DNA from: Bufo bufo
Lineage: Eukaryota > Chordata > Amphibia > Anura > Bufonidae
Direction: 5' to 3'
DNA length: 64,000 nt
Assembly (NCBI RefSeq): GCF_905171765.1
Contig: NC_053392.1
Coordinates: forward strand, 449,908,722 to 449,972,721
Below, piece after piece: positions 1 through 11,504 of this stretch. The translations under genes were made by a program, and so were the position numbers. The notes beneath the pieces are model-generated. The model was not told the DNA's origin, searched no databases, and saw only the letters and a list, made by a program, of their open reading frames with translations. The number at the start of each line of letters is the position of its first letter. The first letter of the stretch is position 1.

Positions 1-399
1 TGCGCTAAAAATATATATTGCTGCTGTAACACACAACAGTCCTTAAAAGGACATCTCGGTCTCTGAAAAGTTTTTGTAATAAAAATCTTCCAATAACACT
101 CCCTTCACTCTGTCCCTTCCTATGCACAGCTCTCCCTGACTAAGACTGAGCCGAACACGTGTCATCGGGTGCTTTATAGCACCCGATGAAGCGTTCCAGC
201 CAATCACTAATGCCAGTAGCCAACATGGCTACGGGATTACAGTGCGTGCCAGTACCCCCCTGCAGGTTTATTGGCTGCGTAGCAGCCAAGAAACGTGCAG
301 GGAGGAGACTCGAGCATTGCGCCCGAGTACCGCCATGTGCTGAGCATCGAGATGCTCAAGCTGAACAGGTGTTCGGCCGAGCATGCTCGATCATCACTA
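1..399. mobile_element. hAT-type non-autonomous element, right part
   Basis: The right edge ends in ATGCTCGATCATCACTA, the reverse of the TAGTGATGAGCGAGC-type terminus seen at other hAT copies in this window (18495, 27221, 55939). Internal hairpin-like text (cgggtgctttatagcacccg, 166-185) supports a non-autonomous element. The left end lies outside the window. It sits against a gypsy pol fragment and probably inserted into that retrotransposon. Confidence 0.5.
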
Positions 400-413
400 A
401 TGACAATCTGTTG

Positions 414-701
414 TCAGTACTGCAGCTCTGACTGTAAGTATATGGTCCGGCACAAGAGGCCCTGGGTAACGGTCAGCTTATCCCACTGCCTCAACAACTT
501 TTTGCCCTCTGGAGTCAAATGGGCCCGCTCTTCTGGCCGAGGCCAGATCTTGGTCCGGACCCATTGTTTCACTTTCCACAGGTTCAGGCAGCCATTCTGG
601 ACTCTCTCCCAATCATCCAGCATCCTTCCCAACACCATGGACCTCCCAGACGCCAACCCCACTTGAATGTGACACGTCCTGGAACAGGGGTAATCGACCA
701 A
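414..701 (-). pseudogene. gypsy-like pol fragment (RNase H to integrase N-terminal junction)
   Basis: The minus-strand frame reads through a stretch with LTPEGKKLLRQWDKLTV followed by a short hydrophobic run. This resembles the linker before the integrase zinc-binding domain in Ty3/gypsy polyproteins. Only about 95 codons are visible. Protease and reverse transcriptase, which should lie between this fragment and the gag remnant, are missing, so the internal region has a large deletion. The orientation matches the gag remnant and the LTR. Assignment rests on recalled motif similarity. Confidence 0.45.
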
Positions 702-888
702 GATCAGGAGTTTCAGTGTCCTCTAGCTCCTCATCGGCTCTTCTTTGTTCTTGTTGGGGTGGAATCTTCACTGGGGTCCTTCACGGCACCTTCACGTCTC
801 CAATGGGCCAACAGGACATGTTGCTCTTTTGCAGTCTACAACCCCTGACCATCAAGTTTAACATTGGCTCGCACGCCGCCTGCACTGG

Positions 889-1613
889 GCACTTTCTGGA
901 CACATGGCCGTACTTCCGACAAGCCCAACAGCAAGGCCCTCTCCTGGGTCATCCTGGGTTAAGTGACATGGAGCTCTGGAGTCATTTCCGAAGACCGGGG
1001 TGATCCTGCCTTCATCTGGGACACTTCCAACCGAAGTTCCCCCAATTCCGTCCACAGGGCCTGGACCATATCCTGGGTTACTTCCGCCCCCGACCGGTCC
1101 CTTGTAGCATGGGTGCTACTCCTCTCTCTCCACGGCACCTTGGTAGACACTGGAGAATGTCATGTCAGCTGCCATCCGGGTCATCTCGGAGAGCCCCACT
1201 ATGAACTGGTCTCTTAGTAGCCGGTCCACCTCCCGGAAGGTTTCCATGGCCTCTGGGTCCTGCCGCTGTATTTCATTTAATGTCTCCTGTAGGGCATTGG
1301 AGTATTGCATCAGGGTCTCGCCCTCAGACTGTGTTTGATTGAAGACGTGAGCCCGCAACTGCACTACATTGGCATGCCCCTCCTAGGCTCTCTCCAGCAG
1401 GGAGAATATTTTCTCTAGAGTGTCTCTCTCGGATTCGGGCCTCACCATCACTGTCTGTCTGACATCACCCTCTAGAGTCCCCAACGCAACCTCTGTCTGC
1501 AGCTCGGGGGTCAGGTTACACATTTTAACCGCACTTCGCACCCTCGCAGTCCAGTCCTGCAACGTCATGTTTTTACCGTCAAATTTTGGAAGATTATGCA
1601 ACAGCGCCCCCAC
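889..1613 (-). pseudogene. gag: gypsy-like gag remnant with CCHC zinc knuckle
   Basis: From the start codon at 1613 the frame encodes a helical capsid-like region including LPKFDGKNMTLQDWTARVR. It is broken by a stop near 1383, resumes in the same frame to 1116, and meets a second stop. After a frame change a single zinc knuckle is readable at 930-889 (C-W-A-C-RKYG-H-VSRK-C, pattern CX2CX4HX4C). Capsid followed by one CCHC knuckle is the usual gag order in Ty3/gypsy elements. The two stops and the frameshift make it inactive. It lies directly inside the LTR and primer-binding site at 1756-2762, which fits a 5'-LTR-PBS-gag order on the minus strand. Confidence 0.7.
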
Positions 1614-1755
1614 GAGGATGTATTAAACTGGGGCGGGCATGGCGTTAAAGGCAAACTGGCCTTGCACTGGCGCACCCTGAGCTGGGTCCTGATCCGGGGG
1701 CCATTGGTGCCGGGAGAAGGTCTCCCGCCGCGTTCCCATCCATAACGGTTACTCT

Positions 1756-1773
1756 ATCCTGCCGACTATGCCA
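1756..1773 (-). promoter_or_regulatory. candidate tRNA primer-binding site of the gypsy-like element
   Basis: On the minus strand TGGCATAGTCGGCAGGAT begins three bases inside the LTR edge (1777), as expected for a primer-binding site complementary to a tRNA 3' end (TGG...). The tRNA was not identified. Confidence 0.5.
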
Positions 1774-1776
1774 ATT

Positions 1777-2762
1777 TGTAAGCCGTGTACCGGGGTGGGC
1801 TTCCCAGGATACAGCAAAGTCACGAACGAGAAAAGCAACTCTGACACCAGCTTTTGTAAAACAGACTTTTTACTGTAACAGGTTATCAAACACAACCCGA
1901 AATGCAGTGAACATAAGTTTAGATTACATACGCTCAGCCCAGAGGCTGAGACTCCTGTGTCGCACAGCATGGCGCCCTCCGATGGTAGCCGGAAAACATT
2001 TGAGCAATTTACCTACGGCAAGCAGAGCTAATGCTGCCTCACCATACCTGTTATTACCCTAAAGAAAATGCAAATAACTGTTTGGGTGCGTAGGACGGAT
2101 TAGCCTGCGGTGCAACACAAGAGCTTACAATCTTGCAACATTATACAGAATTCCCCCCTTTCCCTTAACTGATAGCATGTGCCTAAGAATCACTCCTGGG
2201 CAAACACATTAAACTGGCTGGAATTCCTGGGATGAATGATAACAACCCTTTTGGCCTGACACAAGATAGAGGCCCTAACTGGCTAACTACAGGCCGTAAC
2301 TCAGAATCTAGGCCCCAAAACTTCTATGAGGTACGTAAACTAATTTACTGACCCGGGTCTATACTGTATCCGCTGGTGGCTCCAGACCGAATAACAAGTC
2401 CCTACCACAACATGCGATCCTGCAGGGTTTGTAACTTTGCTCCTCCGTTCTCATCAACTTCCTGAAATCAATGCTCTTTCCTCAGAACTGAATCTGGTTC
2501 TGGAACAAGTGGTGAGGTCGCTCAACTGCAGCTCCGATCGCCGAAGAACGCTCCAGACCTGGATGCAGACAAATCCTTTCTCTGGACGGACTTTGGGCTT
2601 AGACTGCGATCAGCTTCCTTCAGCTGCAATTCCGGCCACTCCAGGACTCCCTGATGCCTGGATGCGACCGGATTCTGTTCTCCAGCCCCCCTGCCTCTCT
2701 CCTAAAAGGTCTGCTGCTCTGCTTCCTGCTTCTTCTCCAGACTGAGAGAGTCTCCACCTACA
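1777..2762 (-). mobile_element. 5' LTR of the gypsy-like element
   Basis: The plus strand runs TGTAAGCC...CCACCTACA, so the ends are TGTA/TACA inverted, and the PBS abuts the inner edge. The length is about 986 bp. The partner LTR is not in the window, so the outer boundary (2762) rests only on the terminal TG/CA rule and cannot be confirmed by LTR-LTR comparison. Confidence 0.5.
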
Positions 2763-4106
2763 ATTGAATATTCAAATACTTGCACAATGTTAGCTGTGTT
2801 AAGAAACAGCAGCATCTAGTGGCCAAAACACAGAATGACAGAGCTAATGAATCAGTATTCAGACAATGGGGGCTGTTTCTCCATCTTACAGCCCACTGAA
2901 AGATGCCAGCACCAGCATGCTCAAGGTTTGTGTCACAGGAGCAGAGTTTATTCAGGGAAATACCTCTATCACACAAAATATATTTCACAGACTGAATACA
3001 CTTGTGTGAAATTAGCCACAGTGAGAGCCAGAAAACACTGAGCTTTGTATACACATTTGCATGAGCTTTTTGGTACATCCACATAGGGTGCAGATTTGCT
3101 GCCATGAAATAGCTGGCAGAAAATATGCAACATGTTACAGTAGCAGCAAAGTGGATGAGATTTGCAAAGAAATCTGCAGCATGTTGATTTACACTGCAGG
3201 TGTAAACTACAAATTTCATCCAGTGCATTGTAAAAGGTGAATTCCACAATAAAACTGCATGTAACATGGAGGGGGAGGGGATTTATCAAAGGCTTTATGC
3301 CAGAAAACTGGCAGACAATAGTCTGCAAATTTTAGTGTAGCCCTCATTTTTGCAAATATTTGGCCGCTTTACGATGTTCTCTGAAAAGTGGTCATGGCCT
3401 CCTACAGCCAGGCAAGCTGCTTTCACACACAGGTTTGTTTTGGCGTTATTTCTGCACTTTAGTTTTTTTACTACTGGGTAACACTCTTGCAGAGTTTTCT
3501 TGCTGAAAATCGACAGCTCCAGAGACACATATCCTTCTCTATAGGGAAAAACTCCAATAAAAATGCTAGCGTGCAAACACACACAAAAAAATGCCACAAA
3601 CAACGCGGCAAACCCCACAGGTGGCCAAACAACCACCTATGGCTATTCTGGTGTTTATTTCCTGGTAAAAAAAAAAAGCCAAATAAAATTCATATGTGCA
3701 AGAATTTGTAAATTCTCTGTAATGCGTGTATAGATATTTATGGGTAAAAAAATATCCCCCAAAACAGTCTTATCAGTGTTGTGTGGGTCTTGTCAAAAGG
3801 CTTTATTTCTTAATGCAACAACTTCACAGAAATTTCAAACCATGACAGCACAGCGGCAACGCATATTAATTGCCTTTGTGAAGTTTTTGAGAATCTGCAA
3901 ATATGGCCGCTTTTCACTAAAAAGTATTTTAAAACACTATAAATGCAATGAGTGAACTGGACTTTAGTTTGGATTACATAGATTTCACAAAACAAAAAAA
4001 ATGTTCAGCTACTAAAGAAAACTTATTTAAAAATAGGTCATTCCAATAATGTTTATTACCTGACATAATTATCTGTACATAAATACGTAGTTTGAAAAAG
4101 ACTTAC
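2763..4106. other. unassigned non-coding stretch
   Basis: AT-rich sequence with a short A-run near 3669. Open frames here have no recognisable domain or codon pattern. It flanks the candidate exon at 4107 and may be intron. Confidence 0.4.
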
Positions 4107-4278
4107 CAATAATTTGATCTCTAACGGTCAGAAAGAAATCTGTGGACAATAGGTGAAATCCATATATTGTAGGAAACTGCATCCCTGTAAATTTGGCTCC
4201 AGCATCCAGTAGCAGAATAAGTCCACAAAAAATACAGAAATAAACTGGTCTACTGTATGTTATTATTTGATTATAGCC
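4107..4278 (-). CDS. candidate internal exon of a host membrane-protein gene (pecanex-like?)
   Basis: The 172-nt block is bounded on the minus strand by an acceptor with a pyrimidine-rich run ending in CCCCAG and by a consensus donor GTAAGT. It begins in phase 0, ends with one extra base, and encodes 57 residues starting GYNQIITYSRPVYFCIFCGL. A hydrophobic run of about 18 residues (YFCIFCGLILLLD) looks like a membrane segment and is followed by a soluble tail ending TVRDQIIG. The composition is unlike the surrounding repeats and nothing transposon-like matches. From memory the stretch recalls the multi-pass pecanex (PCNX) family, but I cannot verify this. No compatible neighbouring exon was found, so the gene would run mostly outside the window on the minus strand. 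Confidence 0.5.
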
Positions 4279-4390
4279 CTGGGGAAAAAATAAAAAATAA
4301 AAATTGGCAAATAATTTCATTTTACCTTTTGTATGCCACACTATTCACTAGACCAACAGTGAAAACTGCAACTTCATCACAGCACCCTTA

Positions 4391-4741
4391 GGGCTCATGC
4401 ACATGGCCGTTGTGCGGCCGTTCCATGCATTGGGGACTGCAATTTGCGGTCCCCAATGCACGGGCAATGTCTGTGCGGCGGCCAGGACGGATACAGACCC
4501 ATTTAACTTGAATAGCTCCGTGATCCGTCCGCACAGCAAAAAGATAGAACATGTTCTATTTTTTTGTGGTGCGGAGGCACAGCCAGAAACACCACGGAAG
4601 CACTCCAAGGGTTCTGATCCCTGCTTCCGTTCCGCATCTCCGTGATTATGGACCCATTCAAGTCGGTGCCCGTCTATTGAAGACCAGCCGTATGTGGGCC
4701 GCAATACGGCCACGGGCACACAACACCATGTGAACAAGCCC
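4391..4741. mobile_element. Harbinger-type MITE, TTA duplication
   Basis: The ends are GGGCTCATGCACATGG and the inverted CCATGTGAACAAGCCC, flanked on both sides by TTA (4388-4390, 4742-4744). It has the 3-bp TWA duplication and ends shared with the copies at 5432 and 55288. No open frame of its own. About 350 bp. Confidence 0.65.
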
Positions 4742-4744
4742 TTA

Positions 4745-5431
4745 GTTTAAGGGGACATGCCACCAAATTTTAGCTGCCCCACTGAGTGCAGCAAGTTCTC
4801 TGCAAACACTTAGGCCACCTGCACACAAGTGTTGGTGAACACACATAAGATCCACACAGATTTCTGAACCAAGATCCACAATTTCTAATTGCGGATTTTA
4901 GCGTGGATTAGATGCTGTTTTTCCACAGATCTCATCCTTTCATTGAAAAGGGTGAAATCCGCAGCTAAAACCATAAAAATAATTGACATGCTGCAGATTT
5001 GGAAATATGCACGGCAGGTCAATTTCTGCACAGTGTACATGAGATCTGTGTAATCTCATACACTTTTATACATATACGGTACATACACTTTCATACACAG
5101 GAGTCCGCGTGGAATAAATGCACAAAAGGCAGTAATGATTTCTGTCTACACTAATTGGTTGCAGGATTGTAACTGCCTGTTCACATTTTGAGGCTCAGGA
5201 CCAAAATCTAGTGATCATGGGGTCCCAGCAGTGGAACTCCTAGTACTCAGTAGTACTAGGAGAAGCAACAATAGTTGACATTTGCTTTTCTCCTTAAAGA
5301 TGTCTTGCAGCAGCAGTGACACAAGGAAAGGGAGGGTAGGCCTCAAGTAGCGGGTAAGGGGACAGGACGGCAACACCTGGCTTAGGCGTAAAAAATTATC
5401 TAAAGTCAGCAAGGAAGCTGGCTTCCATTTA
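4745..5431. other. unassigned non-coding stretch
   Basis: No gene, TIR pair or tandem repeat recognised between the two Harbinger-type MITEs. It may be intron if the exon at 4107 is real. Confidence 0.35.
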
Positions 5432-5701
5432 GGCCTCATGCACACAGCCGTTGCCGCAACTAGCGGGTCCGCAATACACAGGCACTGGCTGTGCGCACCC
5501 CGCATCACAGATGCGGACCCATTCACTTGATTCAATTGATTCTTTTTTTTTTTTACGGTGCGGATGGATCGAGGACCCATTCAAGTTGAATGGGTCTCGA
5601 TCCGTCCTGGCCGCTGCACGGATGTTGCCCGTGCATTGGGGACCGCAAATTGCGGTCCCCAATGCACGGAGTGGCCGCACAATGGCCGTGTGCATGAGCC
5701 C
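5432..5701. mobile_element. Harbinger-type MITE, TTA duplication
   Basis: The ends GGCCTCATGCACACAGCCG and CGGCCGTGTGCATGAGCCC-like are inverted and flanked by TTA (5429-5431, 5702-5704). It is the same family as 4391-4741 and contains an internal hairpin around the paired GGGGACCGCAAATTGCGGTCCCC text near 5638-5660. Confidence 0.7.
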
Positions 5702-6659
5702 TTAGACTGGCGCTGGATGTGCCGAAGTTATGTAGAGGCCAGCGCCTCTTCATCACTTTGGCGGATCCACCTCCAGATATAGGGGTTATTAAGACTGGCA
5801 TCTAAAATGCCGGTCTTAATAAATGACCACCAAAGTCTTTCCAATCAACTGAAGAAAACAATAAACTTACACAGTTGCAGCACAAATCCTAGACTAGATT
5901 GTTGCTGCACGTTCTCTAGTATATACATGTTGGAAGTGCCATAGACAGATCCGATACCTATAAGCTCCTCTGACTCGCACGACCTGTCTCTGCTATGCTG
6001 TGTGTAGAATCTCTTATGTACCCTATGAATTTTAGCTTAGTTGTTCGGGAATACCAAGCACAGTCTGTCATGTAATGCCATTCGCACTCCCATTCTTATG
6101 TTTCTAGTGTGCCTACTCCAAATTCAACCACCAGGGCATGCGCACTGTGAACGTTCATTGTCCTTTGTCTCTCCATCCATCGCTTTCTACTGCAAGAACA
6201 GCAGAAGGTGAGTTTTTATTGCAGCCATGCATGTTTCGCTTATACTGCGCATGCACATTTGGCTGCTATGCAACGTGCACAGTAGAAGGAAAAAAATCTA
6301 TGTATCTCGGAAGCGCATACTGTAACATTATTGGAAGGGGAGGCTGAGACATGATGAGATTTCAGTTACTCAGCATGCCATTCCTGACAACACAGATTCC
6401 AACCACTCAACACTGCTGTGGGATATAAACAATCACACATGTGGGATTTAGACCTATAATAAAGACATTTTTTCAGCTCCAGTCATTTGAGAAAGATTTC
6501 AAGATTTTAGAGAAGATGTCTCAGGCGGCGTGATGATGTCATTGCGCACGTCTGAGTCAAGACACAGACGACGAAGTCACTTTACCATGCCGGTCTGAAT
6601 CTAGAAGCCTGCAACTTGGACCTCTGGCATTGGGAAGTCAGGTGAGTATTTTTGATATA
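5702..6659. other. unassigned stretch with scattered repeat-like text
   Basis: It holds short GC-rich pieces with repeated GCATGCGCA motifs (6135-6260). No gene was supported. A splice-bounded open frame at 5871-6022 (minus) was considered and is listed under rejected items. Confidence 0.35.
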
Positions 6660-6699
6660 TCTTGTCCACAGTGGGGGCTTTGTGCTTTGTGAATGCTAT

Positions 6700-7740
6700 G
6701 GGCACTAAATGTTGGCATTATACCTGCTGGAGCCACTGGGAGATTGGTTATAACTACAAGGGGCCTTTGCAAGTACTGGGGACACTGAAGAGGTCATTTT
6801 ACATGGGGGCACTATGTGGGGGCTATTATAACTGTCGGGGGGCACTATAAGTATTGCTGGAACTACAGGGGGCATTATACCTTCTGTGGCACTACAGGAG
6901 GGTATTATAACAATAGGGGAATCACAGGAGTGCCTTATAACTACTTGGGCACTATAGGAGGATATAATACCTATTGGGGGCCCCACAGGAGGGACTTATT
7001 ACTACTAGAGCACTACAGGAAGGCATTATACCTTCTGGGGCACTACAGGACGGAGGACATTATATCTATACGGGGCACCACAGAAAAGCCTTATTACTAC
7101 TGGGGCACTACAGGAGGGACTATAGGAAGATATTATACCTATTGAGGGCACCACAGGAGGGACTTATTACTACTAGGGCACTAAAGGATGGCATTATACC
7201 TTCTGGGGCACTACAGGAGGGCATTATACCTATATGGGGCACCATAGAAAAGCCTTATTACTACTGAGTCACTACAGGAGGATATTATACTTATTGGGGG
7301 CACCACATGAAATCCTTATTATTACTAGGGCAATACAGTAGGATATTATACCTATTCGGGGCACCACAGGAGGGCCTTATTAATACCAGGACACTACAGA
7401 AGGGTATTATACTCATTGAGGGCACCACATGAGGGCCTTATTACAACTGGTGCACTACAGGAGGGTATTATACCTATTAGGGGCACCACAGGAGGGCCTT
7501 GTTACTACTGGTGCACTAGATGAGGATATTATACCTATTGGGGGCACCACAGGAGAGCATTGTTAGTACTTGGGCACTGCAGGAGGGCATTATTTCTTAA
7601 AGGCACCATAGGAGGGCCTTCTTACTGCTAGGGGAATACAGAAGGGAATTATACCTATTGGCGGCACCATAGGAGAGCATTAAACTACTGGGGCACTACA
7701 GGGGAGCACTATAACTACATGTCTTTTGAGGGCATTTTAC
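6700..7740 (+). repeat. diverged minisatellite, about 33-66 bp units
   Basis: A repeating text of the type GGGGCACTACAGGAGGGCAT-TATACCTATT alternates with a CACCACAGGAGGGCCTTATT variant, giving a roughly 66-bp dimer. Copies differ by many substitutions, so the array is old. Its G-rich core (GGGGCACT...GGGGCAT) resembles those of the arrays at 10.7-14.9, 19.4-21.0 and 22.6-23.9 kb. Confidence 0.75.
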
Positions 7741-8048
7741 ATGGAACAGCTTTTCACCGTATTTTTTGTATGGCCCATTTATATATTTGTAAGTTAATCA
7801 TGCCTCCCCTTAGATGTCTCGTCTGAAGACTAAATAAATGTAATTATTTTAATCTTTTTTCATAACTAAGACCTTCCATGCCACTTATCAGTTTAGTCGC
7901 TCTCCTTTGTACTTTTTCCAGTTCCAAAGCATCCTTTCTTTGGACTGGTGCCCAGAACTGAACTGCATATTCCAGAGGAGGCCGCACCAACGCTTTATAA
8001 AGTGGTAATATTACATCCCTGCCCCACGAGTCCATGACTGGCTTAATA

Positions 8049-9598
8049 CACCCTGTACAGAATTATTAGGCAAATGAGTATTTTGACCACATCATCCACT
8101 TTATGCATGTTGTCTTACTCCAAGCTGTATAGGCTCGAAAGCCTACTACCAATTAAGCATATTAGGTGATATGCATCTCTGTAATGAGAAGGGGTGTGGT
8201 CTAATGACATCAACACCCTATATCAGGTGTGCATAATTATTAGGCAACTTCCTTTCCTTTGGCAAAATGGGTCAAAAGAAGGACTTGACAGGCTCAAAAA
8301 AGTCAAAAATAGTGAGATATCTTGCAGAGGGATGCAGCACTCTTAAAATTGCAAAGCTTCTGAAGCGTGATCATCGAACAATCAAGCGTTTCATTCAAAA
8401 TAGTCAACAGGGTCGCAAGAAGCGTGTGGAAAAACCAAGGCGCAAAATAACTGCCCATGAACTGAGAAAAGTCAAGCGTGCAGCTGCCAAGATGCCACTT
8501 GCCACCAGTTTGGCCATATTTCAGAGCTGCAACATCACTGGAGTGCCCAAAAGCACAAGGTGTGCAATACTCAGAGACATGGCCAAGGTAAGAAAGGCTG
8601 AAAGACGACCACCCCTGAACAAGACACACAAGCTGAAACGTCAAGACTGGGCCAAGAAATATCTGAAGACTGATTTTTCTAAGGTTTTATGGACTGATGA
8701 AATGAGAGTGAGTCTTGATGGGCCAGATGGATGGGCTCGTGGCTGGATTGGTAAAGGGCAGAGAGCTCCAGTCAGCAAGGTGGAGGTGGAGTACTGGTTT
8801 GGGCTGGTATCATCAAAGATGAGCTTGTGGGGCCTTTTCGGGTTGAGGATGGAGTCAAGCTCAACTCCCAGTCCTACTGCCAGTTTCTGGAAGACACCTT
8901 CTTCAAGCAGTGGTACAGGAAGAAGTCTGCATTCTTCAAGAAAAACATGATTTTCATGCAGGACAATGCTCCATCACACGCGTCCAAGTACTCCACAGCG
9001 TGGCTGGCAAGAAAGGGTATAAAAGAAGAAAATCTAATGACATGGCCTTCTTGTTCACCTGATCTGAACCCCATTGAGAACCTGTGGTCCATCATCAAAT
9101 GTGAGATTTACAAGGAGGGAAAACAGTACACCTCTCTGAACAGTGTCTGGGAGGCTGTGGTTGCTGCTGCACGCAATGTTGATGGTGAACAGATCAAAAC
9201 ACTGACAGAATCCATGGATGGCAGGCTTTTGAGTGTCCTTGCAAAGAAAGGTGGCTATATTGGTCACTGATTTGTTTTTGTTTTGTTTTTGAATGTCAGA
9301 AATGTATATTTGTGAATGTTGAGATGTTATATTGGTTTCACTGGTAAAAATAAATAATTGAAATGGGTATATATTTGTTTTTTGTTAAGTTGCCTAATAA
9401 TTATGCACAGTAATAGTCACCTGCACACACAGATATCCCCCTAAAATAGCTAAAACTAAAAACAAACTAAAAAATACTTCCAAAAATATTCAGCTTTGAT
9501 ATTAATGAGTTTTTTGGGTTCATTGAGAACATGGTTGTTGTTCAATAATAAAATTAATCCTCAAAAATACAACTTGCCTAATAATTCTGCACTCCCTG
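8049..9598 (+). mobile_element. Tc1-like transposon with both ends, TA duplication
   Basis: Both termini carry CAGAATTATTAGGCAA at equal distance (12 bases) from flanking TA (8047-8048, 9599-9600). The outer bases are CACCCTGTA on the left and the inverted CAGGGAGTG on the right. The element interrupts the minus-strand LINE and contains one transposase gene. Length is 1550 bp, typical of Tc1-like elements. Confidence 0.85.
8267..9270 (+). pseudogene. Tc1-like DD34E transposase, one frameshift
   Basis: Starts at MGQKKDLTGSKKSK with an N-terminal helix-turn-helix region (IAKLLKRDHRTIKRFI) and a second DNA-binding half. The first catalytic Asp lies in VLWTDEMRVSL (near 8692). The reading then shifts frame around 8780-8795: the upstream frame ends in junk by 8950, while the other frame supplies VWAGIIKDELVGPF, the second Asp in MQDNAPSHAS and the Glu in [11 protein letters not shown]. 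All three catalytic positions are thus present and the break is a single indel, so the copy is fairly young but inactive as read. The family normally nicks DNA, inserts at TA and needs no host-specific factor. Confidence 0.88.
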
Positions 9599-11130
9599 TA
9601 TATGACAGTAACCTGGTAACCTTAGTATTCTATGCTGCTATTTAATCTACGGTTTACAAGGACACCCAAATCCTTCTCTATAAGTGACTCTCCCAATGTT
9701 ATATCCTCTAGGACATATGATGCATGGAGATTATTACTACCAAGATGCATAACTTTACATTTATCCAAATTGAACCTCATTTGCTATGTTAATGCCCAAT
9801 CACTCAAGAGTGTCTAAGTCAGCTTGTATTTTATGGACATCTTCCATAGACTGCACAGTACTACATAGCTTGGTGTCATCTGCAAAAATAGAAATGGGGC
9901 TATTAATACCATCCTAGATATCATTAATAAATTAATTAAATAATAGAGGACCCATCACTGAAACGTGGGATACACCACATATAATCCAGGACCATTCTGA
10001 ATAGCAATCATTGACCACAGCTCTCTGGACACGGTCCTTCAGCCAGTTTTCAATCCAATTACAAACTATACTTTCCAAGCCTATAGACCTTATTTCACCG
10101 ACTAAAAGTCTATAAGGGACAGTATGAAAAGCCTTGGCAAAATACAGAACCACTACATCCACAGCCACCCCTCTGTCCAGACTTCTACTCATAAAAACAA
10201 AACTTATGTCCTTTGTAAACCCATGCTGGTTATCACATGATATTATAAACAGTCACATGCTAATGTATATAGTCCCTTAAAAGATCTTCAAACATTTTTC
10301 CCACTACAGAAGTTAAATCAACTGGTCTATAATTACCTGTGTAGGACCTAGATCCCTTTTTGACTGTGGGCACATTTGCTTTGTGCCAGTCACTTGGCAC
10401 TCTACCAGTACCTAGAGAATTTTTAAACATTTTAAACAGGGGCACTGGGGGAACTGATTTCTGTAAGAACTCTTGGGTGTAATCGATCTGGACCCAGAGC
10501 CTTGTTCACATTTACCTTATGTAAATTAGCTTGGACCATATCTACAGTTATCCAGTTGAGTATATACAGAGCTAAAAAAACATTTAGTAACTCTGCCTTT
10601 TCCTGATCTTCATTGACTAGCCCCCCCCCCCCCCCCCCCCGCTTTAAATAATTTTTGGGATTTTTTTTTTGCTCTCTTTTCAAACCATTTAGTGCCCCTT
10701 CATAGTAGAATGCTCCCTTAGTGCCCCCTTCATAGCGGTTATGCTCCCTAAGTGCTGCTACACAGTTATGCTCCTTTAGTGCCCCCATCACAGTAAAATG
10801 TCCCCTTGGTGCCCCATTACAGTAAGAATGCCCTGTTAATGCATACACAGTTATGCCCACTAAGCGCTCTTGTATAGTAAAATGTACCTTAAGTGCCCAC
10901 TCACAATAAGAATGCCCTGTAAGTATCCCAACAATTTTGCCCCCTTAGTGCCCACACACAGAAGATATGCCCTTAGTGCCCCAATACAATGGAATACTGC
11001 GTAAGTGCTCCCACACAGTAGAATGCTCCATTAATGCACCTTCACAGTAGTTGTGTCCCCTTAGTGACCCTGTAAGAAATCCCCTATAGTTATTCTCCCT
11101 TGGTGTTCCCACACAGTAAACTTAATAGAA

Positions 11131-11504
11131 ACGAAAAAAGACTTGGATTCCAATGTTTCCCTATAAAACAAAACCTGTTATATTTGACAACAATTCAATA
11201 GTAAAAACAGTGGGTGTTGTCCAATATGACACATTTCAGGGCTATGTCTGATCCTCGGATTTAAGACAACTGTGATAACATAGGTAGCTGTAGGACTGTG
11301 GCAACATAAAAACACTAGAGCAGTAGAAATAGCACCAAGACTGCCCGGGGGAGAAGGGGTATGTGGAGTCAAATGGCATTGTGTGACCTTACGAAACAGA
11401 TGAAAAATACAATGGATGGCACTTCATATTAAGCAAGATCAGGGTTGATTGTGTTCAAGGTTTTAGGAATTGCCGAGTGGTGATGCGGGATTATTAGTTT
11501 TGTG
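11131..11504. other. unassigned insertion between array blocks
   Basis: No coding or repeat family recognised. It lies between the array block and the LTR-like sequence starting at 11505. Confidence 0.3.

Larger units (their letters stand above)
7770..10690 (-). pseudogene. CR1-like LINE reverse transcriptase remnant, split by a Tc1
   Basis: Reading the minus strand from about 10690 downward, the pieces appear in protein order. They are a pre-RT stretch with NKALGPDRLHPRVL, then TGNYRPVDLTSVVGKMFE, then the first catalytic block degraded to DVVVLYFAKAFHTVPY, then VSVMGPLLFN, then FADDTKLCS (the polymerase FADD box, about 9855-9895). After the Tc1 at 8049-9598 the sequence resumes with the C-terminal region [20 protein letters not shown]. 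Several stops and frame changes and a run of 20 C at 10621-10640 break it. The endonuclease domain is absent, as in most 5'-truncated LINE copies. Confidence 0.8.

Noticed and set aside
1756..2762. A complete gypsy-like provirus
   Set aside because: Protease and RT are missing and only one LTR is in the window, so it is recorded only as a remnant.
2758..3328. Hydrophobic minus-strand frames of 169 and 119 codons
   Set aside because: Overlapping frames in AT-rich sequence, no splice sites or known domain, no coding-like codon pattern.
5871..6022. Second host exon on the minus strand (open frame ending at a GTAAGT donor)
   Set aside because: It ends with one extra base while the exon at 4107-4278 starts in phase 0, so the two cannot be joined; the acceptor is weak and the peptide unrecognised.
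10621..10640. Run of 20 C (and a G run at 22429-22461) as a regulatory signal
   Set aside because: Simple homopolymers inside repeats; their length is also prone to assembly error.
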